Notes under the pieces: generated by a model
The model's database searches: none
What the model saw: only the letters and a program-made list of their open reading frames with translations
Told to the model about the DNA's origin: nothing
Shown here: positions 1 through 10,800 of the stretch, piece by piece
How the letters are laid out: each line of letters starts with the position of its first letter
How positions within the stretch are numbered: the first letter of the stretch is position 1
Made by a program: the position numbers and the translations under genes
Assembly (NCBI RefSeq): GCF_003254395.2
Contig: NC_037638.1
Location: 27,563,649 to 27,627,648 of the forward strand
Direction of reading: 5' to 3'
Length of the DNA: 64,000 nucleotides
DNA from: Apis mellifera
Lineage: Eukaryota > Arthropoda > Insecta > Hymenoptera > Apidae

Positions 1-1458
1 CGTGATAGAACGTTGACCCTGCCCAGTTCGCGGTCGAGAAATCCCTCCAAACAAACGAAACCGTTAAAATACAAAGACCCGTGCGTCCCATACACGGCCA
101 CCGATATCGTTACACCATATATTTTCCAACTGCTTAATAAATATATATCTACATACGTAAGAGAAAAAAAAAAGAAAAAAAATAAAATCGAAGAAAAAAA
201 GAGAGAAACGAAAAAGGATGAAAGGAATAATATACGTGGTGATAATTGAACGGAGAAATGAAAGCGGAGGAAAAAGGAAGAGAAGAGAATGGGTAAACTA
301 GAAAACTAACCTTGTTCCCAGTGAGCAAAAGGATTCGGTCGATTCGACGGGAAACGAAATCGATCGATATTCGGAGAAATTCGACGTCGGCGTTGAAGGC
401 AGAAATGTAGAAAATGCGGGTGGCACTAACCGGCACTTCACCTCTCTACTCGTCGACTGAAACTACCGAAACATCGGAAGCGGGAGGAAATATTTATGCG
501 CGCCGCGGCAGATTGAACGGATCGAAGTTGGAGAAAAGAAAAAGGCGCGGTGGCGTGGCGGGTGGTGTTGGACGAGCGTGTTGGCGTGGCGACGATCGCA
601 TCGCTGCCGATGATTAAACACGACGACGGACGACGACTGTGCGGATGTACGAGGAGACGATGGCAGCCAGCATCGGCCGTGTAAACGGTCGAACGGTGAG
701 AATGGCACTGAGCGAGGGGAGTTTGAGAATCGAGCGTGGCTAAATTTCCGGACGCAGGGAGGCGCGGCGGTCAGGATCAGCCACAGGTTGCGCCCGCCTC
801 GTTCACGCAGGCCGGGCATCTTGGCTGATCGTAAAGCGGGCAGGAGGGGGAGAGGACACCCTCTATGCCCAAGCGACAGAAAGAGAAATCGATTAACTTA
901 ACATCCACAGCTACATACCCCTTCTTTCCTCCTCGCGTTCACGCGAGTTACGATTTCGATCGCTTTCGAAATAGAAACTTTCAAACCCCCGTCGTATATT
1001 TTAAGCAAATTCCACTCGATCGATCCGCTTCCTTTTTCCGACTTTCCAAAATACGACGTTTCTTCGTACGTTTCGTTCCATAAAAGCGATGATTAATTCG
1101 TAGATATTAGTAGTGGATTATAGAGAATAAGAATAAATTCGATTCATTTTATATCGATTTTATATTTGATTTAACAGTACTCGTAAACAGGATATATTTT
1201 ACCTGTGTCGATATAACAAAATTACGATAGAAATGAAACATTTGAAATTTCGAATCGAATAACGATTGCATTAATTAATAAGATTGAATAATATTATAAA
1301 ACGAAAAATATATTGATATAGTAAGTAAGATTAACGATTGATCGATAAGTTATCTATAATTGATGATAAATGAATCGAGTGGGAACTCGATGCTCAACTA
1401 TCGTATACAGTGTTCGTGAAGGTATTCGAAGCTGCTCTATATTTTATTTCCGAGAAAA
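1..1458. other. Upstream region with CpG-rich block
   Basis: No gene can be supported here. From about 400 to 860 the sequence becomes clearly richer in G, C and CpG than its surroundings, as at a promoter or 5' untranslated exon. On the minus strand there are two donor-like sites with the same GTTAGT hexamer, after exon-like ends at 431 and at 311 (CAAG|GTTAGT). This could be the 5' end of a gene running leftwards out of the window. Long ORFs on both strands in this block look like by-products of the base composition, with no recognisable family. From about 1085 to 1400 the DNA returns to plain AT-rich sequence. Confidence 0.3.
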
Positions 1459-2524
1459 ATGAAGGTAAGTTAATAATCGAATCGTTTGATCGTTACGAAA
1501 TGAATTTTTTTTGCTCGAATCGTAAAGTTAATTATCACGTTAGATGTCATTTCATATCGGTGAAAACGAAGTTATTTTGTTTGACGAATGGCATCCGGTT
1601 GATTGGCAAGGTCTTGGATGGTCGATGGTTGGTGTCATTCTCATAGCATCTATATACGAAGGGATAAAAAATTACCGGTGAGAGATTGTTCTTCTAATAA
1701 GTAAGTAATGCATATATCGTTTTGTATCACGCGTTAGTGACAAGAGTGTTAACATATTCGTGAGATCTTCGAATCGATTCTAGAAATGAGAAAACGAACG
1801 CGCGAAAATTGATATACGAAAATACGTCGATCGAGCCTTATTTATCGAGTTATAAGAAATTTAAATTGGCATAATGGAGCGAGACGGAAATAGACGAAGA
1901 CGGAGCGGTCTGATTCCGTTTCCACCTCGCTCCATCTAACGCCAAATCCTTTATAACTCGATAAATAAAATTCGACCAACATTTTCGTGTATCAATTTTT
2001 CCCATTTTTGTTAAGAATCGAAAAATGTTCCACGAATATATCAACACCTTGTGTACGGAATAGCGAATCTAAATCTATTAATTATTATAAAATCCTTTCT
2101 TCTTTTCTATCTTAGTGATCACTTGTACATCAATACAACACGTTTATGGAAAAATAAAGAAATTAATAACAGAGGGTACGTATTACTTTATTTTAAGATA
2201 TTTAAGAATATCGATCGATATTGGATCGATATTCCGCCCCGATGAATAATATAATTTTCTTTTTCAAAATTATTTTTTATTTATATTGATATATAATACA
2301 GACTTGTATTCTCGTTTAATTTCAGAACATTACTCTTTTCAAAGATACATTTTCTTCAAACGATCATTCATGTCGTTCAACTGGTCATAGGATATTGTCT
2401 TATGTTGATATTCATGACGTACAATATTTGGCTTTGCATCGCAGTAGCATTCGGCACGGCTCTCGGTTATTGGCTGTTTTCTTGGGATAAATCGAACGGT
2501 GACAGCGATGATTGCTGCTTGTAA
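1459..2524 (+). CDS. Ctr1: Ctr/SLC31 high-affinity copper transporter
   Basis: This is a copper(I) importer of the Ctr family, which works as a homotrimer in the plasma membrane or endosomes. The exons are 1459-1464, 1544-1677, 2116-2175 and 2326-2524 and give 132 residues. Donors are GTAAGT, GTGAGA and GTACGT; acceptors end in TTAG, TTAG and TTTCAG. Phases are 0, 2 and 2 and agree throughout. The first coding exon holds only Met-Lys, so the protein starts M-K-M, a minimal Met motif. TM1 is about residues 26-43, ending in the family pattern YEGIK. TM2 is about 80-98 and carries the pore motif MxxxM (M93, M97). TM3 is about 100-118 with the packing motif GxxxG (G110, G114). The tail ends Cys-Cys-Leu (130-132), where many relatives end in HCH or CC. 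The extracellular N-terminus is very short and lacks the long His/Met clusters of vertebrate CTR1. The family call rests on these motifs. Which insect Ctr paralogue it matches is uncertain. Confidence 0.93.
1741..2051. repeat. Long imperfect inverted repeat (foldback) in Ctr1 intron
   Basis: The left arm (1741-1890) pairs with the reverse complement of the right arm (1919-2051) around a ~28-nt centre. Matching blocks keep the same order. 1838-1855 pairs with 1951-1968 in 18 of 18 positions; 1874-1883 with 1926-1935 in 10 of 10; 1805-1823 with 1981-1999 in 18 of 19; and the outer block 1741-1762 with 2031-2051 with a few differences. The element fills most of the 438-nt second intron of the copper transporter. 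Its transcript could fold into a long hairpin. It may be a MITE-like foldback element, a hairpin-RNA precursor or an old inverted duplication; the sequence alone does not decide. Confidence 0.85.
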
Positions 2525-2611
2525 ATTTTACATCGAACGCGTATTTTATCTCGATATTATTTTGTCCTCTAATATAAAACACGTTGTAATTGTAAAAATT
2601 GTGATATTCTT

Positions 2612-2617
2612 AATAAA
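2612..2617 (+). promoter_or_regulatory. Polyadenylation signal AATAAA of the copper transporter
   Basis: AATAAA lies 87 bases after the Ctr1 stop codon and is followed by a T-rich stretch. It is the first canonical signal downstream, but in AT-rich DNA such hexamers also arise by chance. Confidence 0.5.
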
Positions 2618-2707
2618 TTTTTCATACCAATTTTTCCATCATTCGTTGACATTCTATATTTTACATTCCACGTTTATCGCTTCAATTTTCCTTTTCGTCT
2701 TTATTTA

Positions 2708-3148
2708 ATACCTAATTATTATATATATATTTTTTACGTATACTCGTCACGTATTCGAACTTTTAAGAATTAATTCACAATATAATTTGTTATGAATTTA
2801 TTCTTACATATAATAATTTTATATTAACACGTATGATAAATATTCATTTGAATATATGTTTTTAATTTAAAAGTTTATCAAAATAACTATAATGGATGTA
2901 TAGGATTAAAAAATAAAAATTCTGTAAAAAATCGAATTAAATAAATATTAACTTTTTATTTGAATTGATAATGTTAAAAAAATATAAGTATTGAAAGATA
3001 TGTTCATTTCAATTGTTCAAATTACATCTTTCATAAATATTTTTTATCTATATATAAATATATATATATTGCACGTATCTATATTATTGACTGTGATAAA
3101 CGTTCCATTCAATTGGTTATCTAATCTAACCTTTTACATTTATTGTAG
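2708..3148 (+). other. AT-rich spacer after the copper transporter
   Basis: Very AT-rich sequence with TA runs (2720-2731 and around 3053-3071). No ORF or recognisable element was seen. It ends in a plausible splice acceptor (pyrimidine-rich, ...TTATTGTAG, ending at 3148). Confidence 0.4.
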
Positions 3149-3174
3149 AACGTAATCATATATACAGAGTGTTA

Positions 3175-3294
3175 ATGTATTTGGATCACCATTTGGTGTT
3201 GGTCGCTGGTGCAAGAGGATTTTATCACAGATTAGAAATAAAATATACTTTAGAATTAATAAAAAAAAAAAGTATTAGTAACACGAAGAATTAA
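3175..3294 (+). CDS. Small ORF, 39 residues, unknown
   Basis: ATG to TAA, 39 residues. It begins with Met-Tyr-Leu-Asp-His-His, has a short hydrophobic stretch with a Gly-Ala-Arg-Gly turn (about residues 8-14), and ends in a Lys/Ser/Asn-rich tail containing a run of three lysines. The codons are less AT-biased in the first half than in the flanks. The start context has A at -1 and -2 but T at -3, so it is weak. I do not recognise it, and it may be only an upstream ORF. Confidence 0.15.
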   Translation: MYLDHHLVLVAGARGFYHRLEIKYTLELIKKKSISNTKN

Positions 3295-3297
3295 AAA

Positions 3298-3477
3298 ATG
3301 AATATGATATTTAGAAAAAAATTTAAAACTGTGAACGAAATTATATTCGGATGGGACAAATTTAACGCTATAACATTTTTTATTTTCGTATTTCTCTTTT
3401 GCGTGTGGTGTTTTACTTTTTTTTTTATATATAATTCAAATACCGTACAAGAAAATCATTCAGAACATCAACATTAA
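3298..3477 (+). CDS. Small ORF, 59 residues, one membrane segment
   Basis: This ORF encodes a 59-residue peptide. It has a basic N-terminus (RKKFK at about 6-10), a W-D-K motif (19-21), a strongly hydrophobic Phe/Val/Cys-rich segment (about 25-45) long enough to span a membrane, and a short His-rich tail of alternating His, Glu and Gln ending in His. The start codon has four A residues before it, a favourable insect context. The layout resembles many single-pass microproteins, but no family is recognised. The run of Phe codons (TTT/TTC) in T-rich DNA could mimic a membrane segment by chance, so support is limited. Confidence 0.3.
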   Translation: MNMIFRKKFKTVNEIIFGWDKFNAITFFIFVFLFCVWCFTFFFIYNSNTVQENHSEHQH

Positions 3478-3478
3478 C

Positions 3479-3523
3479 ATGGAGAACGATCATTTTCTTC
3501 GATTCAAAGATGTTAAAATATGG
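3479..3523 (+). CDS. Start of a third small ORF, open to a donor site
   Basis: The ATG lies one base after the stop of the 59-residue ORF, in the best start context of the three (A at -3, G at +4). Fifteen codons read through mostly charged and aromatic residues, ending in Trp, directly at a GTAAGC donor (3524-3529), phase 0. If real, this is the first coding exon of a spliced product whose next exon was not found. A pyrimidine-rich acceptor at 6903-6912 would add only seven codons before a stop, and that join is speculative. Confidence 0.25.
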
Positions 3524-3529
3524 GTAAGC

Positions 3530-6500
3530 ATTATATACATATTTTTTTTCTATGTGCGTATAATTGAATATTTAATACGTTTAATTTAATTGTTAAGTAA
3601 AAATAATTATTTGTGATATCGTTATGTTAAAAATCTCAATTCATTTAAAACAAAGAATCATTTTGACAAACAACTTGTATCAAATTGAGCATATCGAAAC
3701 GTGTCAGAGATTGGACGATATTCTCGTTAAAATTAGTAACGATGCGATTTGATCGTTTTGTTTGTTCAAAAACAAAGATAGCTATATATATGCATGCGAT
3801 GTAAGATATATTTAAACGTTCTGATTGAACGGAACTCGTTGTACCGAGACAAAAATTATTATTTTTTTTTTTTTTTAAAATCACATTATCCACTCTTATT
3901 TATTCTTATTTATCTCTCTGTTCCTGTTACTAGCAGAATTTAAATATAAATTCACACGGATGGTACGAATCATGAAGTCAATTACACTCGATACGACGCA
4001 TAATTTCACGCAATTTGTTCGATACACGCTCTCATGGAGAAAGAGACAGAGCGAGAACGAAGCGCTTCCCGTCACGATACTTGTCACGAGACAACGAACG
4101 TTGGACGATACAATCGATGCAATAAAAATTTATGGACATTTCATTTCTATCTATTCAATCAAATTATTTATTTATTTTATCTTATTACACTTGTATGTAA
4201 TCAGAAATAAATTTGCACGTGTCAATTTCTACGTTTCTTTCTTTCTTTTTTCGCGATGAAGAGGGAGAGAAAGAGAGGAGTACAAAATTTGAACTCGCAT
4301 TTGAGAGAGACGAGATAAATTGAAGAATAAGAATCGAGATTGGCACCAGAGCACAGAGCAACCAGACTACATCGTGTCAAACGTCGAAATAATCGAGTCT
4401 TATTATTATTTTCAAGGATTGGATGTCACGCGTTTATTTCGTTTCTTCCGTCCGAGGGACGTAGCGAGTTGGCGAGAGATCAACAGTTATCGCGCACTCC
4501 TTTCGTTCCGCCGCTATTCATCCGCTTTTTTTTCCCCGAGACACACCCTTCCAACTTCACCGCATCCACCTGCCTTGGGCGGCCTTTGTGCATTAAGCCT
4601 TTTGAACCCGATAATCCATAGAGATTACAGCTCAACGGTTCGCGGTCCTTCGCCTTTTTTTATTTCCTTTTTCTTTTTTTTCCTTTTTCTGTCTCAACTT
4701 CCTCCCCCTCCCTTCATCTTACCCTTAAAACATTGCTCATTTACAACGCGATCGTATTTATCATACGCGATGCATATCTGATTCTCACTAATGTCCTAAC
4801 TTCTCGCGATGTACGCGTTTCACAACGGAATTAGTTCCGAATCTCCGTTAATTTATTCCATTCTTACAATTTAAATTCTCTAAATCGAAACAATTTACAT
4901 TCATCAATAATTTAACGAACGAACAAGCTAATATCCGGTCGAATCTCGAAGTGTTGTTCGAAAAATTTTAAATTACAATCTTATCGCTCATCTGCATGAT
5001 AAAAGAGCAACGTAAAGATATAATGGGGGATAAAATAGCGGGTAAGCTCGCGATTATACGGTTGATTAAAGGTGAATCGGTGTAAGGTGCATTAAGGGAT
5101 TGTCGCGCAAACTTGAAGCTTTGTTTGCACACGGGTCGGAAGGAAAGCTCGCACGTCCGACGGTTTTCTCGGAGGAAATGGTAAACTGATGGATCGAATA
5201 ATCGGAGAGGAATTGTCCCCGACCATCCAGACGCCAAGGGGTGTAGATGTACGCGTGGCGCGACCGGTCGATACTGGCGTCGGCTGCTAGTAACCTATGC
5301 ATTCTCCTTTTACGCACCGACATCCCCTCAAACCTCGCGTTTCCTCTCTGATTCCATCTCCTACCATCCCTCCACACCATCCCTAATAATCTCCTAAATC
5401 GACCCACCGACGTGCATTCCTTCGCTCGATCGAGTATTTTACACGCTTTTATCTTCCTTCACTTTCCTTCTTATTTTTTATTATATTTTATTACGCACAC
5501 GTTCAAACTAATTTTCCTCACCTTCGATATTTTATCATAATTTTAAACGATACAGATTTACGCGATATTTTTTCATACAATTTTTTTTTAATATTTTTAT
5601 CAATTTAGTTTCGTCAATATTATTTCGTTTCGTAGATTTATCAATTTTTAAATCTAGAGGTTGGAAACGGATTTCAAATCGTCTAATTGCATAAATTTGA
5701 AATTCATTTGGAAAGCTCGATCGCTAAAGAGATATGGGGTTGGTTCGTGAACGAGAATTTCCGTTCGCCAGTTTGTTACGGTTTCGAAATTTCCGGCCAG
5801 ATTGTAGTGCATATCGACCTACGGTAATTACATTGCCACCAAGATGGTCAAAGGAGAAACAAGTGCGATCACCTATATCTGTTTTTAAACGGGAAATATT
5901 TGGCCATCGTCCAAATTGACATCGTCTAAATACTACATGTTGCTTCTTGCAAAGTATTCTAATAGTAGAAAATTTTCTGACAACTTATATCAGTCTACGA
6001 TCAGTCTCGTGTATTTTCGCTACAAATTGATATTAAATATTACGATAAAAAATTTTATTTCGATGTATAACAACTTATATTACGCATATTCTATTTAAGT
6101 TTAACTTTCGCTAACTTTTCTAAATTTTTTAATATTTTTACACATTTATGATATAAACAATTTTTTTCATGTATATATATGGAAACATGAATTTCTTTAC
6201 ATAATTAGTTGAACAAGTTTGGTTGTAATTATATATATTTCAGATTTAAAAAAAATTATATTTGTAATAAATATTGGTAAATTTAATAATTTATTATTAA
6301 TATTTTTAAAAATATTATAAACTATATTGCGGAGATATAATGGTGAAGAATATTTTAAAAATTTTCCAGAATTTTTGCGAGCAGTATAAAATTATTGACC
6401 CTTTCTACTCTGCGAAATGCGAAATATATATTATATTTCAGTTCGAGCTTACAGTCTGCAACGATAGTTGGCACCACGTGCTTTATATCTTATTTCAATA

Positions 6501-7800
6501 AAAAAGTTTTTGAATATTCAAATATTTAAATATTTTGGAAGCGTATGATCTATATTTGACGTGCATTCAAATTCATATATATATATACGAATTATAAAAT
6601 TTTATATTCTTGTCTATTATATTTTCATTCTTTATATTTTATATCTTCAAAATTTGTTTAACGAAAATTAAATAAATTTTAAACTCGATATCGAGAACAA
6701 TCTTGACAAATTTGAACGTAACGTAAGAAATATTTAAATATTTTCGAAACAACAATAAAATCTACAATAAATATATAATAAAGTACGAAAAATACTTTTT
6801 TTTATATATCAGATATAGTTTGCGCACACTAAAATCATGTTAATAAATTCGTAGGAGTAGCATTTGCGTGTTTCGCAATGTATAAAATTCATTTAAATAA
6901 GTTTTATTTCAGGTCGAAGCTATTTCGCGTAAATAACAAACGCTATCAAGCGTTAGATGTCAAAAACGTGCTCGTACCGTTCAATCATCTAACTTTATTT
7001 TTCCCTGTTTATCTAAAAGAAAAACAGGAAAAAGTAAATTTTTTGCAATTTATTTTCAATCTCGTTTCATTAATTTTTATAGATACATTTACTACATTTT
7101 TTTTTTTTTTTTTTTTTTACGAATAACGGAAAAATTCGGTATAATTTACGACGAAAATATCTCGATCGACGAAAAGAAGGAATGTTTACGAAATATTTCC
7201 CCGATGAATCGGTAGAAGAATCGCTGTAAAACACGATTCGAGTGGAGGATTCGGTGACCTTGGCCTCTAGTGGTGGTTGTTTTAACACATAACGCAATAC
7301 ACACGTAAAAGAGGGTAATGGCGAACACGCGATCCAATGTGTATAAGCCAACTGCAAGGAAATCGTTGCGACAAAATTCTCCGCGCGTTCTCCTTTCAAA
7401 CGTATACAGGTTGGTCAGAATTGATATACCCTTTCCAGGACAACCCGTACAATTGCAATTTGCACTTACAGATTGCTCACTGCCTTTTAAATTTCTCAAT
7501 GTCAGTCTTTTCTTTCTTTCTTTTTTCTCGAGACTCGTCACGACTAACCTCCGCGATATCAACCACGAATTCCTCGTACGAGATTTACATCGTTGAAATT
7601 ACCGTATCATGTGATACGTTGATCGAGCTAGCCACCTTATCAAACTTGTATTTTTCCACTCTCTCTTCTATTTTACACGTACACACGATCGTTTATTATC
7701 CTCTTCCTCTAATTGCGCGTTAAAAATAAAACTAATTTTCTTTACAACATTCTTTACAACATTCTTCCCAACGATAGGTTAACGAGACAGAGATAATAAG
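3530..7800. other. Intergenic or intronic AT-rich region
   Basis: No gene can be supported. A CpG-richer patch at about 5100-5420 and pyrimidine-rich patches around 4500-4740 produce medium ORFs on both strands without family resemblance. Poly-T runs occur at about 3862-3877 and 7099-7118. A CTCF-like word lies at 7262-7273. A mixed-composition block lies at 7240-7450. Confidence 0.4.
7262..7273 (+). promoter_or_regulatory. CTCF-like 12-mer
   Basis: GGCCTCTAGTGG matches the reverse-complement core of the animal CTCF motif (GCCMYCTRSTGG) at 11 of 12 positions. It sits in a locally GC-richer patch. A short degenerate motif like this can occur by chance, so this is a candidate only. Confidence 0.3.
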
Positions 7801-10800
7801 CGGTGAAAGATGAATGATGCGGAAAAAGAGCAAGGTTCGAGGCCTTTCCGCCCATTTTACGAGATTAAAGTCACACGTTGAACACGAAGAAGCTTCGAAT
7901 ATCGTGCCGACGGTCTCAACGGTAACGTCACTTCCTGATCGTAGGAATGGCTTCTAACCCATTTTACCGAGGAAAGAAGCCAGATCGGGGCCTCTATCAG
8001 CTGTCCATCTGGTTGGCGTGTCGTGACCTTTCGCATCCTTCTGCATACACTCTATCGTAGCGAATAACAAATGGAACGAAAGGGTTACGAGACTGATAGA
8101 GCATCGCTCCTCTTACTTGGTATCAGAGTAACAAGATATGAAAAATGGGCGACAAGTGCGATCGATCCATTAACTTTTCATTTTCGAATTTTTTAATCTA
8201 ATTTAAAGCACGTAAGTCCAAACTTCTTTTTCACTCTACGTAATGTATATACTTGTACATGTATCATATACACACCTACCTTTCTTATACGTTGTTAATA
8301 TTATCGATTAAACGTAGTTTGCTCGCTCTTCCTTTTAAATTTGCAATTTTATCTCGATACGATTGCGGTATATCAGTGTACGAACTTTTCATCAGATTAA
8401 TTTTAAACGAGTCTTAAATAATAATACAAAAACTTTATTTTCTTTAGGAAAGTTTCACCGTGAAATTCGTCAGAAGTAGGATATTTTGAACGTTTGTGTC
8501 GTGTATGAAGTTGCATTCGTAAATCTTCGATAAATGTTACAGATAAGAAAAATACGATCGAAGTACGGAAATAACCCATTCGAGAAGAAAATGTGATGAA
8601 ATTACACAGCTAGGAAAGAAGTCGAAATGGTTGACATTTGCAAAACTACTTACTCTATTTATACAACGTATCTATCGAATATAAATTGTAGTTAGCTTGC
8701 AATTTACTTGCCATTTTATGAATTACTCGTTATAAATTACTCGTTGTAAATAATATAGGACAAGGTTGAATTTATCGGCAACATAAACATAAGCAATAAA
8801 AAATTAGGATAACACTCGGTCAATGATGATGATAACGTAGCAATGTAAATTGAACCGATATATAAATATAATATAAAATGATTTGATTTCTAATCAATTC
8901 GTGTTCAAATATTGCCGAGCCTTGAAATTGAAAACGTTTCGTACTTTATGCAAATCCAATTTACTATCGATTAAACAAGCATTTGTTCGCCAAGAAAGAA
9001 AGAAATCAATTTACCCTTTATTTTATTAACTTCGCCTTGAGATTCTCTATTATTCGGATTTATGATTTTCACGACCCAATAATAACCTATGAAAATTTCA
9101 AGACATCGTAAAAGGTGTTTCTTTTTCAATCAACGACGCGACAAACGAGACAATATTCGCGATAGTAATTAGATTATTTATAGAGCAATTTTTGATAAAA
9201 TTTAGGTTTATAGGCAGAGGCAGGTAATTCGAAAGGCGAGGTGAGTCGGATCTATAACGTAAGAAATATTTCACTCCATCTCACGTCATCATTACGTCAC
9301 GGATTGAAGTTAAAAAGGACGTCATCCGAGAACGAGAGCATTGCTCTATGAAAATAACCTCCAGATTGGTAGCTAACTCTATAATCGCGTGTCCACCAGT
9401 CTATCTGGATTACAATCGGCTCGATCGAATTCATAAATGCCAAATCTTCCCTATTCGATTCTAATTGCAAGAAATATATATATAGTCTCGTTCAAGTCAG
9501 CTAATTGTCTGATAAAGTGTTTTCGAGAAATTATTTCACGCTATCTATTAGAAAATTAATATTGTCCAACTATTTTTATAAAAAAATAAAAACTTTTCAC
9601 GACGAATTTAAGGATTTAAATATAATTTTAATCGCTTCAAGATCATTTTCAAGATTTTTGCTTTTCTTTTCCAATCATATCATTTATCGCATCTATTATT
9701 TATCGAAAACTGCATAGATATATATATATATAATTTTATCAATTGACCGATATTTTTATCGGTGGACTTTAGATCAATTTCAAAACATTAATTCGTTAAT
9801 ATTTCATTAATCTTATTAACAAAATAATTTTACAAACGATAATCATAGAATGTATATTGATCTAAGTCAAATTCTCATTCGTGTCGTCGATACAAATTTA
9901 GCGATATCAAATGGAAGTCAAATATTCGTCGTATAAAATTATATCGTAAAAAGGAAAGATTTAAAATTACACTTAATAAATTACTTTACTCGATTCGATG
10001 TGAATTTTATCAAAATGCTAAGATGCAAAATCGTTTTGTGAAAACGATAATATATTTCGCAAACTATAAAGTTACATACCAATTGGTGAAAATAATGAAG
10101 ATAGATGGGAAAATCTTAGATAAACGAATTTCATCGTCGATTCTTATTCATCGCAGAGAATGATCGATGCGAATCGAAGAACACAATTCTTCAAGTTTGC
10201 GAAAACGCAAAGGTTAAACTATCAGAAACGGTATACATCGACGGAATTAACTGAAAGAATTATACGAAAAAAAGAGTAATAAGAGAGAGAGAGAGGAAAG
10301 AAAGCATTCGCGTATAAAACTTTAAAAGAAATGTACGAATCAAGATATTTCAAGCGTAAAATCTCGAGTATATCTCTTCTACGAGAAATATTTGTTTCAA
10401 ATGAATTACGTCACGGTGCAGATATATTTTATCACATTTTGCAATCGTAAAAATGGCAATTTAAAAGAAGCGACACGCGAGCAAGTGAAAAGCAATAGCG
10501 AGTACACATACACTTTACCGCATAGGAGAATTTTATGCGCTATTCGAAAAAATTACCCGTTAAAGCTTCAACTCTTTGTTTCTGTTGTATTCTCGAAAAT
10601 CTTCGATCACGAAATCAAAGTTACTTAGCATTGTAGTTGAAAATCGACGCATCCTTTTTACACACGATATCTTTTACTCGAATGTAATCGCATGCGCAAC
10701 GAGCATCGTTACAATCCAGATAACATTCCCCAAGATTTTCGCAGTTTCGCAGTCAAGATCTGGAAGAAAAATTCAGTAATCAGAAACATTTTGTATTCGC

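Larger units (their letters stand above)
3149..3523 (+). other. Possible exon carrying three tandem small ORFs
   Basis: The segment is bounded by an acceptor-like TTATTGTAG (ending 3148) and a good donor, GTAAGC (from 3524). Inside are three consecutive ATG-started ORFs separated by almost nothing: 3175-3294, then three bases, 3298-3477, then one base, and an ORF starting at 3479 that is still open at the donor. The first two share a frame and are separated by a TAA. This could be a polycistronic small-ORF transcript, or a 5' exon in which the first two act as upstream ORFs. It could also be chance in AT-rich DNA. No matching upstream or downstream exon was identified with confidence. Confidence 0.3.

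Noticed and set aside
463..819. 118-codon minus-strand ORF in the CpG-rich block
   Set aside because: Low-complexity Ser/Arg/Pro composition from GC-rich DNA, overlapped by an equally long ORF on the other strand; no family resemblance.
2175..3149. Splicing the copper transporter exon 3 to the acceptor at 3148 as an alternative ending
   Set aside because: The phase-2 join gives a stop after two codons and loses TM2 and TM3; the normal exon 4 is clearly correct.
3175..3477. Reading the first two small ORFs as one protein with stop-codon readthrough
   Set aside because: They share a frame across one TAA, but no readthrough context or conserved continuation could be shown.
4320..4781. 153-codon plus-strand ORF
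   Set aside because: Phe/Ser/Pro-rich translation of pyrimidine tracts, with overlapping ORFs in other frames; no start context or domain.
7146..7562. 138-codon minus-strand ORF
   Set aside because: No conserved pattern, unusual composition and competing plus-strand ORFs of similar length over the same bases.
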